Assembly (NCBI RefSeq): GCF_020740795.1
Contig: NC_067283.1
Coordinates: 6,661,659-6,725,658 of the forward strand
Origin: Apus apus
Lineage: Eukaryota; Chordata; Aves; Apodiformes; Apodidae
Reading direction: 5' to 3'
DNA: 64,000 nt
Below, one piece after another: positions 1 to 12,300 of the stretch; the first letter of the stretch is position 1; each line of letters begins with the position of its first letter. The position numbers were made by a program, and so were the translations under genes. The notes beneath the pieces are model-generated. The model saw only the letters and a list, made by a program, of their open reading frames with translations, did no database searches and was not told the DNA's origin.

Positions 1-1620
1 TAGCCAACATAGCCACGAGAATGCTGATGTAGGTTTGTCAGAAGTGTTCATGGTGATTTTTCAGGGTTTCTAGTGCTTTCAAGTAACTGGACTGCCCAGA
101 TTAGCTTCCAGCTCAGGTGCTCATTTCTATTTCTGGGTAGGCATAAGACATTAATAAAAAATCAGAGCTACATAATTTATTTTTTTTCTTCACAGTTGTT
201 AAAGTTTTTAAAGAAAGATTAGAAAGAACAAAAAAAAACAAACACAAATAAAAAACACAGATATGTATTATAGATATAATAGGGAGAAAATACTACATAA
301 CAATTAGCCCATATGAAACATGAAACTACCTGGAGAGAAACACTTTTAAAAAATGTCATTGTCCTTTAATCTGTGGTACAGATTAGCTTCCTCTTTACTT
401 GTCTTGCTGATTTGTACTCCTCTCTTATCATTATACTGGAGTGTTACTTTTGTTCTACATCCAAGTCTGTAGATCACAAGAGAACCAAATAAAGGAATAA
501 CTGAAAGAAACATCCCACGTTAACAAGAGGCCACTATTAAAATTATTTTAAAATTCACCATCATTTTGCCTACATTCTTGCAATGACACACTTCAGAACA
601 TTTCACTGGATGCAACTCCAGCTTTTCAATCTTTTTAATCAGTATCACAGGAAGTTTACAACCTTATCCAGCCATTTACCTACTCTCTAAACCCATTTGA
701 ACTAAATTAGTGATTTCCTTTTCTGCTATCACTTTTAAATTGATTTGGAAGTGCTTTGAATTAGCTATCTTAATTAAACAAGGACCTTGAATACCTTGAT
801 TTTCAGTGCAGGTTTATGCATGGACCAAGCGACTAACTCCCTTGTAAGCACTTTCATACAGTCTGTCCTTTCCTGAGGCTTCTCGAGCATATTACTGTGC
901 TTTATACTGACTGGAACTAACTTAGAAAAGACATATGCCTTCAGTGACATCCTTCAATGTAATTCCCAAGAACAGTAGGGAAGAAAAATTTCAGTAAATT
1001 CTGATTTGTTAGTGTTAGTTATGATTTGTTAATTTTAGTTACGAGAAAAGTTGCTAAACTTACATTTTAGGAGGCTGAAATATTAGAGATACGTTGTCTA
1101 TTGACATTTTTTCCCCTAAGGTAGTTGTAGTAAAAATAAAACAGGAAAACACGAGCAAAAATTGAAAACTTTAAATATTAGAAAGTCCCAGTTCTACAGT
1201 GCACCTGATTTTCAAAACCTTTTACTATTTGCTTCTTCATGTTTGGAGGTCATGGGACAGTAACTTCCATCATTCTGTTACCATAGCTTTAGCTAAGGTT
1301 CAAGCATTGAACTCAAGACTGCCATAAAAGCAAGTTTACACTTATCAGTAGGCAGACTTGACTGATTTATGCATAGGGGAGCCTAGAATCCTGAAATTCT
1401 AGTTCAGTGTCTTGTTCACAAGCTCTTGATACCTGTGTGGCTCCTCTTTCCAAAGCTGCACGATGCAGCACCCCCACCTAGTCTGCATGACTGCCTAAGG
1501 AAAATGTTCACAGCAGTCCTGCAGGCCCATCCATTTGGGAGTAATAACCTAGTACCATGATTTCAGCCACACGTCAGATCAGTTAGAACAAAACCCGTTT
1601 GCTGCTGGGACAGCTGATTA
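1..1620. other. Non-coding AT-rich DNA, nothing recognised
   Basis: This AT-rich upstream flank has no exon, repeat family or RNA gene that I recognise. Confidence 0.5.
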
Positions 1621-1733
1621 CACAGAATGGTGAAGGCTGGAAGGGACCTTAAAGATCATCAGGTTCCAACCTCCCTGCCACGATGAGCAGGGACACCTCC
1701 TGCCAGACCAGGCTGCACAAGCCTCATCCAACA
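1621..1733 (-). mobile_element. CR1 3'-end fragment
   Basis: GGAAGGGACCTTAAAGATCA followed by a GGTTCCAACC block is the reverse complement of the conserved CR1 3' end. The copy is 5'-truncated to about 110 bases and lies on the minus strand. Confidence 0.85.
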
Positions 1734-2090
1734 CACAAGTTAATGATATCTGATGCAACCCATTCTAAGACTATTTACGTCTTTTACAGGCACCAAAAAG
1801 ATTCCAGGAACGAGCCCCAACCCTTTGGGGGTACCCAAACACAACACTGAGCAGCCAAACGTTGGTGCAGCCACGTACCCTCCTCCCGCTCCAGGATGTT
1901 GCAGGGACTGGAAGTGACATTGCAGCCCCATCTCAGCTTCAAGTGTTTCATACCAGATGTTCCATACACCACACACACACCACGTATTCTTCCAGTCCAG
2001 TCTCTGAACCCAGGTTAAGCTTTAATAACCCCACAACCAGGCAAGAATCCCCGAAGGGGAAACGCAAGCCAACGCAGGAAAGCTCACCCT

Positions 2091-2810
2091 TGTGAGAAAC
2101 ATCTGTCGCGCCAATGAGCAGGCCCACACAGATCCTTCAGCAAAGCACAGTTTATTTACATTCTTGCAAGAATGGGTGACCTAAGCAAGTAGGCACACCC
2201 ATAGCAAGGTGAATAACGGTTTCTATTCCCTATTCCCGACGCAAAATTCCCCCCCGGTTCCCCACTGGCTGGGCACTCCAGGGTTTACAGCCCATCCCAC
2301 GCTTCAAATTATCCTATAAGTTTCCCGCCCCTGTTTACACATTCCATTCTAGCAGTTTACTTTTTACCTTTTAAGGTAAAATTTTGACCTCTCTTGCCCC
2401 CTTGGCTGCCTTCCCAATTAACAATCTGCTGGTGTCATCCTGCCCTGGGGAGCAACATAGAAGTAGCTTTGTCCGGCCTTATCTTGGGCCATAAATCCTT
2501 CTCCATGTTCAGATCCCCCAGATGGAGCCCAATTCAGTCCCTCAGTTTCTTGGGCCGTAAACCACTCCAGGTGTCATTGGAATGTGCAGATATCTCACTT
2601 ATCTCAAGCAAACGATTATATTCCTAACACTAAAGTATATGAAACTATACATTCCTAACACTAAAGTATATGAAACTATATATTCCTAACACTAGAATAT
2701 ATATATATATGTGAACCAAACCCAACACTACGTTTCTAACACTAGAATGCAAAACCAACACTACATTTCATTTCGAACTCCCTGAACGCTGCCCTCAGCG
2801 ACCGCAGCTA
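2091..2810 (-). mobile_element. Probable solo LTR of an endogenous retrovirus
   Basis: Read on the minus strand, the block ends with an AATAAA signal (2156-2151), about 55 bases of R/U5-like sequence and a terminal TTTCTCACA, ending CA at 2091. The upper part holds a 31-bp tandem repeat. This layout fits a U3-R-U5 LTR. The upper border is not sharp, and no gag, pol or env open frame is seen next to it, so it looks like a solo or broken copy. It could be another type of repeat. Confidence 0.5.
2621..2705. repeat. 31-bp tandem repeat, about 2.7 copies
   Basis: Units start at 2621, 2652 and 2683 with TTCCTAACACTA. The first two are almost identical over 31 bases. The third diverges into an AT dinucleotide run. 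Confidence 0.85.
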
Positions 2811-3112
2811 TAAATAAATAAAATCAAGGTAAATCACACTAAATCACACTTTGATCCCCCCCCCGGCACCTGCCACACCACCTCAGCCCGTCGGCACACG
2901 CTCCCTCTCCGGCGCTGACAAGAATTTCAGCCCCCTCGTTTTGCCGCGCAACCTCCTCCAGTCACCAAGCTCCGAGGCCCAGCGCCCCGGGGACCCCCAC
3001 CGCCACCTCCCGGGGCGGGGGGGAGGGATGTCAAGCCCCCCAGGCCGGGCTCCGAGCCAGCCGGGCAGCCCGGGCCCCCCAGCAGGGCCCCCCGCGGGCG
3101 GGCGCAGGCGCT

Positions 3113-3123
3113 AAGATGGCGGC
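3113..3123 (+). promoter_or_regulatory. YY1-type element at the NUB1 start region
   Basis: AAGATGGCGGC matches the YY1 consensus. In TATA-less CpG-island promoters this element commonly sits just downstream of the transcription start, so it anchors the likely NUB1 start near 3100-3115. The ATG in it is also the candidate upstream start codon. Confidence 0.6.
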
Positions 3124-3140
3124 CGGAGCGCGGCTCCCCC

Positions 3141-3148
3141 CACGTGAC
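3141..3148 (+). promoter_or_regulatory. CACGTGAC E-box in NUB1 exon 1
   Basis: The CACGTGAC octamer is a full E-box and matches most of the USF/TFE-family consensus. It lies in the CpG island some 80 bases before the exon 1 donor. Binding is inferred from the motif only. Confidence 0.4.
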
Positions 3149-3179
3149 GCGCGCCCGCCCCGCTCCCGTTTCCCCCGCG

Positions 3180-3188
3180 CCTTCCGGG
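3180..3188 (+). promoter_or_regulatory. ETS/GABP-like site in NUB1 exon 1
   Basis: CCTTCCGGG (GGAA core on the minus strand) fits ETS-family sites common in CpG-island promoters. It is a motif match only. Confidence 0.35.
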
Positions 3189-3267
3189 CTCCCGTAGGAA
3201 CCCGCCGGTCCCGGCCGCGCAGGTAATGGCGCCGCAGCGCCCGGGGCAGCGTCAGACGCCAACCCCC

Positions 3268-3294
3268 CCCCATCCCCATCCCCATCCCCATCCC
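3268..3294. repeat. (CCCATC)n short tandem repeat
   Basis: About four CCCATC units occur in the CpG island, in NUB1 intron 1. Confidence 0.85.
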
Positions 3295-3508
3295 TCACCG
3301 GGGCCGTTGCTCGGGGCCGAGGTGCCGCCTTCCCGGCTCCTTCGCCTCAGGACAGCCGCCCCCCCCCCCCCCCCCCCCCGGAGTCGCTGCGTGAGGGGCT
3401 CCAAGCTCCCCTCAGAGACCGCCTGGGCCCCGGGGCCCGGCCTCCGCCGCGGCGCGCAGGTGGGTGCCCCAGGGCTGAGGCGGCGGGAGCCTCGTCCCGG
3501 CGGGCAGA

Positions 3509-3602
3509 GCCCTCCCCGGCCCGGCCTGCTCGGCCCGGCCCGGCCTGCTTGGTTCGGTTCGGCCCGGCCTGCTCGGTTCGGCCCGGCCCGGCCCGGCCGC
3601 GA
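3509..3602. repeat. GC-rich minisatellite (CGGCCCGGCCTGCT-like units)
   Basis: Degenerate repeats of CGGCCCGGCC alternate with TGCT and GGTTCGG blocks, in NUB1 intron 1 within the CpG island. Confidence 0.75.
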
Positions 3603-3652
3603 TGCCCTCTCAGACGCGGGGGCTGGTTACATCAGCTCCAGGTGCCGCCATG

Positions 3653-3685
3653 GGAGGAGGAAGAGGAGGAGGAGGAGGAGGAGGC
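3653..3685. repeat. (GAG)n/(GGA)n trinucleotide run
   Basis: A purine run of GAGGA triplets, slightly interrupted, at the end of the CpG island. Confidence 0.8.
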
Positions 3686-6199
3686 TCCTGAGGATGCGCT
3701 CCCCCGGCCGCCGCGTTTGGCAGGTGGCTAGGAAGGACGGCGACTTGGTGGCCGTGCTTAAAATGCCCCGGTGACACCGGTGACCTGCGGTCTCGGTGCC
3801 GTTGTGGTTGGGGAGACTTGGGTGCGCGCTTGGGGAGGCCTAAGGATGCCCCAAGAGCCCGGGCTGGGCCTGGCGCTGTTCGGGTTTCCATCCTTCTGCG
3901 TCTGACCCCTCCTGGAGCCACGGAGGGGCGTGTCACAGTGGTGCCAGGTAGCTTTCCTCCTCGGTTTTAGGATAAAAATAACGTGTACTGCGTTATTAGT
4001 AAACCACTCTCAGAATCCTCGCTTTCTTCCCCCAGAAATTTGGCTGTTGAACCTTATTTCTCTAATTGCTTTCTTTTACAAGGTTTAACTGGCTCCCGAG
4101 GGTGACATTTTAGTTACAGAGCTTCAGTCTTGCATTCAAAATGGCATTTGGGAAATACCCCTGATTGTTTACTCGGAGGAGTTTTCCTAACGCCCCTTCC
4201 AGCTCTTGCTGAAAGTGAAATTGTATCAGGAGCACTTCTGGTGGTGGCCGATGGAAAAGTAAGTCACAGATGTTCTTGCTAAGGATTTTCTTGAGATTTA
4301 GTTGTGGTGAAAGAGGAATTTGTTATAAATGTTACAAGTGTTACACGTAAAGCGATAGGTTTTGTGTTTATGAAAGTGACTGTTTTTTTAATAGATGGTT
4401 GGAAAGAGGAAGTTTAATTGGAGACTTCAGTGTTGTCTTCTGTTTAAATAACTTGGTAAGAGATCACAAACTTAGAAAATGTTAAAACAGTATTGATAAA
4501 AAGATGAGTAACCACTTGATAAATGCCACTTGTACTTAAAATTTAGGGTCTTTCCATTCTTTGTTTCTTAAGTTAATGTTGAGTAGAATTATAGCTATAA
4601 AATAGTTCTTCAGCATAACAGTAAAGTGAGAACATTATGGTTACAGGTTGGTTGTGAGAATTGCTTGGGATGTTTTGGGAAAGGAAGAAACCTGCATCAA
4701 TAGCTCAAATGCAGTCTTTTGAAAATTGAGCATGTGTGTTGCTTTCTTTGCTTCGTAAATGCTACGTTTTGCCTTGGCCCTAAAATGATCACACCACCAC
4801 CATCCTGACAAGAAAAAGAGTGCGTGGTTGTCTCTCCTAGTTTGGACAGACAGTATGCAACTTATCAAACCATCCACTTACTCAGTTAATCCTTCTGACT
4901 CCTCTTTAGAACTATTGGCTTTGCAGCATTCAGAGTTTCTTTGTATAGTTAACCTTAGCACATGTTGGATGCTTGCCTGTGGGGTTTTTTTTTGCTCTCT
5001 AATAGTGTTTATCTGAGCAACGAACAGTCTTTGAAACTGGAAAAATTGATAGAGGTGTTTGATTCTTCTTTTCTGTCACCTTTTCTCCTGAGAGTTATAT
5101 GCTAATAAACAAAAGTGAAGAAAGGAAACCACTCTAAAAGAAAAGTGCACATATGCCAACGTTTTAAATGCTCTTCTGGATAAATTACAGGTCATCTTAC
5201 ACATGATTCCCACTGTCCATGAGCCGAAAGTTTCCCATGCACTTAGATTGTTGGGTTTTTTTCTGTTGAGGTCACTGCACCCACCTTTCTTTAGCCTCTC
5301 TTCTATGCCTGTTCCTTGCTTTTGGTTTTGTGGGTTTTTTTCAGAGGCATCCTAATTCACTCTCAGAGGTTACTGCTATCTCTGAGCTGATTATTCTGAG
5401 CATAACCTGTGGTGTTGAATTCTGCTTAAACTCTAGCCTGTAAGCCAGGGAGCTGCTCTGTGCAGCTCACTCTAATCTTCTCCCCAGTGATGGGTACTTT
5501 AATGCTTGGTGCAGATTTTCAGTACGTCAGCTCTGATCTCAGCCTCTGCACTTTGTGTTGCTTATGCCCTTTGTGCCTGTTCTAGCTTTGCAGTGAGAAG
5601 AGCATCATTTGCACTCTGGAAAGTGGCACCTTGCTATTCCATCTTTGTGGAACCAAAATTTTACAGTTCAGTTTTATGATACTGTTAAACTTGTCTGCTT
5701 GACAAATTATTGAGATAGGGTAGGGGAGGCATTGCCCACTCTTAGCTCTCTGCAGTCTAGCTGATATCACTTTGCTCGAGGGCTTTGAGCTTTACCTTAT
5801 GGTCTTCTCATGGTGAAGCTTGTCCAGGGCAGTACAGAGGAGCTGGATCATGGATTTTGATGAAATGGCACCTTCTGCAATTCCAGCTCACATGAGGGTT
5901 CAGGAGGTTTGATTTGTGTGGAACTGGCAAGGTCCAATGCAGGGGGCTCCTGAATTATCTGTAACACAATCCAAGTTTCACTACCTTTCTAATTTTTTCT
6001 AGTAGTTTTGACTTGGGTCCCCCTCCACCAAATTGCATGGAATGCATTTTATACTCATGGGGTTGTTTTTTTTTTCCAGAACTCCAAAATGTCACTTAGA
6101 CTTCTCGGAAAATACAATATCTTAGTACAGGAAAGGTATAATGAAAGATTAATTTTTTGTCTTTCTTTTCCCTTCCAATTGTGCTTTTGTTTGAAAAGA

Positions 6200-6316
6200 A
6201 TGGCACAAAAGAAGTATTTAATAGCAAAACTGACCAGTTGCTTAAGAGAGGACAAAATCCAGCTGTGGAAACCACCATATACAAATGAAAAAAAAGAAGC
6301 TGGTAAAGAGATGAAG
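6200..6316 (+). CDS. NUB1: NUB1 coding exon 2 (residues 1-39)
   Basis: The acceptor AG is at 6197-6198 and the donor GTAA starts at 6317. The exon begins one base before the start codon. It encodes the N-terminus ([11 protein letters not shown], then [10 protein letters not shown]), which is close to the human start. The ATG context is favourable: A at -3 after splicing and G at +4. Confidence 0.96.
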
Positions 6317-9300
6317 GTAAATACTCTATCTGAGTTGATGTCATGCATCTTCTGTGTCATACTGTTGGTGCATTTTCCCAGTTTTTCTTGCTGTTTTCTT
6401 AGGAACTTGTACAAAAATATTCATCCAAGCTGAATATCAATGAGACTGATGCAGAGAATATGCTTGAAGAAATTCGTTGTAAAGCAGTTGAGCGTGGGAC
6501 AGGAAATGAAAATTTTAAAGTGACTGGGATTGCAAGACTGGATATATATCTGCCTCGTAGGAAAGTAAGTGATATTGCAGAAAAGTCAGGATAAGTAGCT
6601 TTACTTTGCTCGCCTTTTGCATTCCAGCTATGTATCTAATGCAAATATTTTCACTTTTTCAGGTGGTTTTTATGAGAGATCTGTCAGGTATATAAAATAC
6701 GAGGAATTTTATAAGTATATTACAGTTTCCCAGGCATATAGGAATATTGTGGCAAAGGGATGTTACATTTGGAGATCAGTAATTGTCTTTAGGATTTAAT
6801 GAGAAATAATCTTTCAGTCTTTCAGAGCAATTCTGCTCTGGTGATGCTGCACCTGGAGTGCTGTGTACAGCTCTGGAGCCCTCATCACAGGAAGGACATG
6901 GAACTGTTGGAGAGGGTCATGAAGATGATCAAAGGGCTGGAGCAGCTCTGCTCTGGAGACAGGCTGAGAGAGTTGGGGGTGTTCAGCCTGGAGAAGAGAA
7001 GGCTCCAGGGAGACCTTAGAGCACCTTCCGGTACTTGAAAGGGGCTACAGGAAAGCTGTGATAGGACAAGGGGTAATGGTTTTAAACTGAAAGAGGGAAG
7101 ATTTAGGTTAGACATCAGGAAGAAATTCTTCACCATGAGGGTAGTAAGGTGCTGGAACAGATTTCCCGGGGAGGTTACGGAAGCCCCATCCCTGGAGGGG
7201 ATGAGGTTGGATGAGGTCTTGTGCAGCCTGGTCTAGTGTGAGGTGTTCCTGATTACAGCAGGGGGTTGGAACCTGATGATCTTTAAGGTCCCTTCTAACC
7301 TTAATTGTTCTATGATGCTGTGAGTTAAAAAAAGTAAAATGTCTATCTAGTTCAGTTTGATTTCTTCTGACATAACTGTTTGTGTAACCAGTCAAGAGCA
7401 GATGTATTTTTTCAGCTGTAGAGTACCTAAAGTTGAGTTAGTATATGAATATCACTGCATTACCACAGCTTTTGTTTAAATTACAGCTTTCCTTTAAAAA
7501 AAATCACTAAGTGCAATAAGGAACTTGAACTTGGTATCATCTTAGGCCATGTATAGCTGCTGATAACACTGAAAAGAACTCCTTTAGCTTTCACCTGTGG
7601 CATGTGGCAGTGTTCTCACAGTAATGACATTATCCTTGTGTAACTATTCCAGTGCAGGCAGGTAACCAACTAACTTTAAAATAGGTGTGTCCAGTGTTTG
7701 AACTTGGAAATGAGAAGCAGGATTTACCATTGTGATGGTACTCATCTGTTCCAGGCTCTGAAAACCTCCACAAAGATAAAACTGAATTAAGTCTTGACCT
7801 TAAAGCCAGGCTTCAGCCTCTAGCTTCACACATAAAATATGTCAGAATAATGATGTGAATCTAATTAAATCAGCGTCAGGCTGGTCACCCTACCAGGTTC
7901 TGTGGCTACATCCACCTTAGTCAGCTAAACAAGGCTGGGCACTGGTTGATGAACATCCACACTGCCAGGCTGTCAGTCTGGGCTCTGATGCAGTGTCGCC
8001 CAGGACCCCACATCCTGCCAGGCAAGGCCCAGGCACAGTGTGAGGGCTGTCACTGGCCAAGGACACATCTCAGATGGCACTTTGAACACAGGTGCTCTGC
8101 TTTGAAGGTCGAAAGGATTCAACCCTCTGGATGTCAAGTGTGCTGTGCAGGTTGGTCACAGGACAGAGAGCAGGCCCTTGGTTTGGTTCTTGCTGATAGA
8201 AAGCCTCTTAAATGGGAATATTTTCCCCTTAGAGCTGTCTCCAGTCACTTCCTGGTTCTGGTCTTGTGCAGGAGCAGCAGCATCCCCAGTGCTGTATGTC
8301 TTCATCCACTCTGGTAACAGTGAAAGATAAGTTCTTTATATAGGTGCAGTTAAAGGTTGTAGTCTTCTTGTCAGCAACAGAACTGAATGTTTACTCTGGA
8401 AAAGGGCAATGTTTTGTTCGAGTTTTTTTCCTGAAAAAGACCTTAGACAGTAACTTATGCTTCAGAAGGACTTCATGAATACCTGCAAATATACAACAGT
8501 CAGTCATAGTTGTTCTCTCTACTGTAGTGAAAAATAATTCCCAGGGCATGTGATGGGATAAAAGATAGAAGGTGTTATGTGATTGCCATGCAGTTAAAAA
8601 CAAACAAATAGTTTCATAATTCCTCTTTATAATGCTGCTGGGCATAGGAGAATTAATTAATTTAAAATTGCAGTTTATCTAATCTGAGACCAGAGACACT
8701 AATAGGAATTAATCATAACTTACCCAGTCATAGGTGAGTGGCATAGTTAAAAAGAAAAGTTAAGATTGGAAGTGCATAATTAAAGTAGTCAGTTGAAATT
8801 GTTTGGATCTGAATGTAGATTTATCTAATTCTGAATCTTTTGCTGTTACAATGCTTATTTTTAGCATTATATAGCAAATAAAATACTCCCTGCCCAGAAA
8901 TTACTAATATCACCCTTGTGATTTCCTTGTTAACGTGATTATTATTTGAAAAAGAAATTGTAGGTTTTTTTAAAAAAAATAATTAATAAAATGTCTAAAG
9001 TATCTTGATATCATGCTTTTCTTTCCTTCCCTCCTTTCCCCCACCCAATGTCATTACTACAGAGCAGAAAAGTCCCTCTGGAAACCAACCTGTTCATCAC
9101 AGGCAAGGAGCTCAGGTCACAGTAAGTGTAATCACCCTTGGTTCTTACCTAATGGGATAACATACTGTCATACAGTACTAAAAAAAGAGACAAACAGAAC
9201 ACTCTTGTTTCAATATAAGCTTTTTCTTAGCATGTGCTTGTTCAGTGTTTCTGAGTAGGGTGTCCAGTGTCCCTGTAGAGCAGTTCTTCATGTTAGAAGC

Positions 9301-12300
9301 TGTAGTTTGACAGATAGAAAACAGGAAAGTTGCAACTGTGGAAGAAGAAATTTCTCTGTAAATCCCCAGCAGGTGCCTGAGAAAGCACTTGTGATCAAGT
9401 GTTCCAAATCTGTAACTAGGAAGGTCTTCCGAGCAGTGACCATAACTTCTTTTCCATTTGTGTTTCTAAGCCTAACAAAATCAGATTATTTTCTCTCTGT
9501 TTTGCTTTTTCCCTTTCTATATCCCAGATTTTCCCTATCTGGCATGCAAAGCTTTCTGATTGTTATTTTACTTCTAGTAGCCTTTTATAGCAAAAGTTTT
9601 AAGCTAGTTATGAGCACACTAATATTTCAGTTTTATTGCTATTCCAACAGAAATATTGTATAGCCTTAGAAATTTATATTAATGGTTGAAATTATTTATT
9701 TCACAGGATAGCACAGGAACATGCATTAAAAGAAAATTCTATCAAAATAATCATAAATAAGAAGCAGCTTGACCTGGGTATGTATTTCTAGTTGAGAATA
9801 CTTTTATGATAGTTTCCTAGTTTACTGATACTCTGAAGAAAAATGTCTTACAACTCTGTTAATTTCAGAAATTCCAAAGGAATAACAGTCAGGTTCTGCT
9901 TTGCAGCAAATGTAATAAATTATTATGATCAGAATTCTTAAGATAGAATTAGAGCAATTACAAGAATCCTGTAGTAAGCTTTGAAAATCCATTTTCAAGT
10001 GTTCAAACACTGAAAATGCATCTTTAAGAGAAACCTGAAATTTCCTAAAAAACCACCTTGTATAAAAGCATATTCCAGAACTTTTTGTAGTGCTTTGCAG
10101 ATGTTCAACTTTTCTGACATGTGGGAAGAGGTGACAACAGCTTTCTTTCTATTGCTGGCCTGGGCATCTGACATATTTATTTCCCTTGGAATATGTCAGA
10201 ATTAGAGCCATGTAATGCACAGTAGGAGCTCAGACTCAGTTCCTAGCTGTACAACGTAAATGGTCTCTCTTCACAAATAGAGTATTTGGATTGTATTAAT
10301 TATTCTGCATTTTGCAGGCAAAACCCTTGAAGACCAGGGTGTAACACACAATGCAAAAGTGATGGTACTTCAATTGGAACAGAGTGATGAGGAAACTAAA
10401 AGAAAAGTCCAGGAAGAAGAACTGCAGTGCAAGAAAGAAAAAGAAATAAATGACAAGATGCAAAGAACTAGGAAGGGTTTGGAAATTCTAGCAGAGAGAG
10501 GTAAGGTTGGGGTTTGGGGTGAGGGTTTCTCTTGAGGGGGAGGGCTGAGATGGGTGTTCATTAATTCTTGCACATCAAAAATTATCTTTCCAGTGGACTT
10601 TCAACATAGAAGAGCATCTGTATTGTGGCTGGGTTTCAGTTTATGGTGTTCTAGGTTTTGGTCTACTTGAAAACTGTATTTTAAGTTGACTAAAACTTCC
10701 TCTTCTACTCCAACTCTTCTTACACAATTAGAATGCTAGAAAAGTGGAAGTGAGGACAGGTATACTGGGAAGAGCATAGAGAAGCTGCCCTGTTGTGTAG
10801 GGACGAGGTCAGGAAGGCCAAGGTGCAGCTGGAGCTGAACGTGGCAAGGGACGTAAAGAGAAACAAGAAGGGCTTCTACAGGTACGTAAACCAGAAGAGG
10901 AAGGTTAAAGAAAGTGTACCTCCCTGGTGAGCAACAGTGGTGAACTGGTAACAACAGATGAGAAAACTGAGATTCTTAACCACTTTTACCACCACTTTTG
11001 CCTCAGTCTTCACTGGCAACCCCTCTCCTCACAGCTCTCAAGTTGATGGCCCACAGACACAGCCCCTCTCAGTGTAAGCAAAGACAAGGTTCCTGAGCAT
11101 CTGAGGAGGCTGAACATACACAAGCCCGTGGGACCTGATGAGATGCATCCCAGAGTCCCGAAGGGATTGTCTGATGTAGTTGCCAAACCACTCTCCATGA
11201 TACTGGAAAAGCCATGGCAGTCGGGTGAAGTCCCTTCTGACTGGAAGAAAGGAAACATTGCGCCCATTTTTAAAAAGGGTAGAAGAGGGAACTGCCAACC
11301 TGTCAGCCTCACCTCTGTGCCTGGGAAGATCATGGAACAGATCCTCCTAAAAGACATGTTAAGGCACATGGAGGACAGGGAGGTGATTCAGGACAGCCAG
11401 CATGGCTTTACTAGGGCAAATCCTACCTGACCAACCTATGTGGCTTTGTACAATGGAGTGACTGCATCAGTGGACCAGGGGCATTTTATGGCAACCTTCC
11501 AACACCTGAAAGGAGCTAATAAAAAGGCTAGGGAAGACCTGTTCACAAGGGCATGTGATGATAGGACAGGCGGTAATGGTTTTAATCTAGAGAAAGGTAG
11601 ATTTAGGTTGGACTTTGGGAAAGGGTGGTGGATCCCTAGGACGTGGTGTAGGCTCCATCCCTGGAGACATTCAAGGTCAGGCTTTATGGGGCCCTGAGCA
11701 ATCTATTCCAGTTGGAAATGTTCCTGCTTATTTTAGGAGGTTGGAACAGAGGTCCCTTTCAACCCAAGACTTTCTATGATTCTATGAAAACATTTGGTAC
11801 TTTGAGAAAGATGTAATATGAGTGAAATATTATTTTATTGGCACTTGACAGTTAAGGGACTGACGACTCTTGAGAACAGGCTTTAAATTATTGTACACAT
11901 AAACACAGTGGAATAATGTGTTATAAACCATTGCACACTTTTTTTGTACTTTACCTCAGATGTGGCTGTGTGTAACCATGGCTTCATTGTGCAGAACAGC
12001 TCTCTTGTCATTCTCATCTGTAACGTGGCTCTTCTGTTCTCCTTGCATTTGATGTTGATTGCTGGCAACTGTGGATTAAGTTAAAGGGATATAGACAATT
12101 TAACAGTAAAAATTTTTCAAAATGAGGTTGTGTTTGTGAATTGCACAGCTTGATGGTGAGTTTAAATCACTTCTCTATTGTTTCAAAAATCACAAACAAG
12201 AAACTGTGAGACTGAGTATCTAATGAATTTCTGCCAAATGCAAAAATATCTGAACAAAGCTTCTTTTAAGGGTCACTGACAGCTTGTTTCTTACTATAAT

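Larger units (their letters stand above)
3100..3222 (+). other. NUB1: NUB1 exon 1 (mostly or wholly 5' UTR), approximate start
   Basis: A donor (GCGCAG|GTAATG) ends this exon at 3222 and would splice to the acceptor at 6198. The left edge is a guess: the YY1-type AAGATGGCGGC element at 3113-3123 usually lies at or just after a transcription start. The exon holds an ATG at 3116 whose frame stays open to the end of the exon and continues into the NUB1 frame. Placement inside the CpG island supports it. Transcript data would settle the start. Confidence 0.7.
2870..3780. promoter_or_regulatory. CpG island, NUB1 promoter
   Basis: GC content and CpG density jump abruptly from AT-rich flanking DNA and drop again after about 3.8 kb. 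The island includes NUB1 exon 1 and the first part of intron 1, plus simple G/C repeats. There is no TATA box near the presumed start, which fits a housekeeping-type promoter. Confidence 0.85.
3223..6198 (+). other. NUB1: NUB1 intron 1
   Basis: After the CpG-island part the intron is ordinary unique DNA. One stretch (4036-4258) has a strong acceptor and donor and could be an alternative untranslated exon. Confidence 0.7.

Noticed and set aside
2621-2705. Short direct repeats considered as a CRISPR-like array
   Set aside because: The units are contiguous without spacers, and the DNA is clearly vertebrate.
3226-3774. 182-codon open frame downstream of NUB1 exon 1
   Set aside because: It is made of simple repeats and poly-C in the CpG island and starts at the intron side of the exon 1 donor. 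There is no domain.
11128-11430. 100-codon open frame taken as a host gene
   Set aside because: It is the first half of the CR1 reverse transcriptase, inside a deleted CR1 copy.
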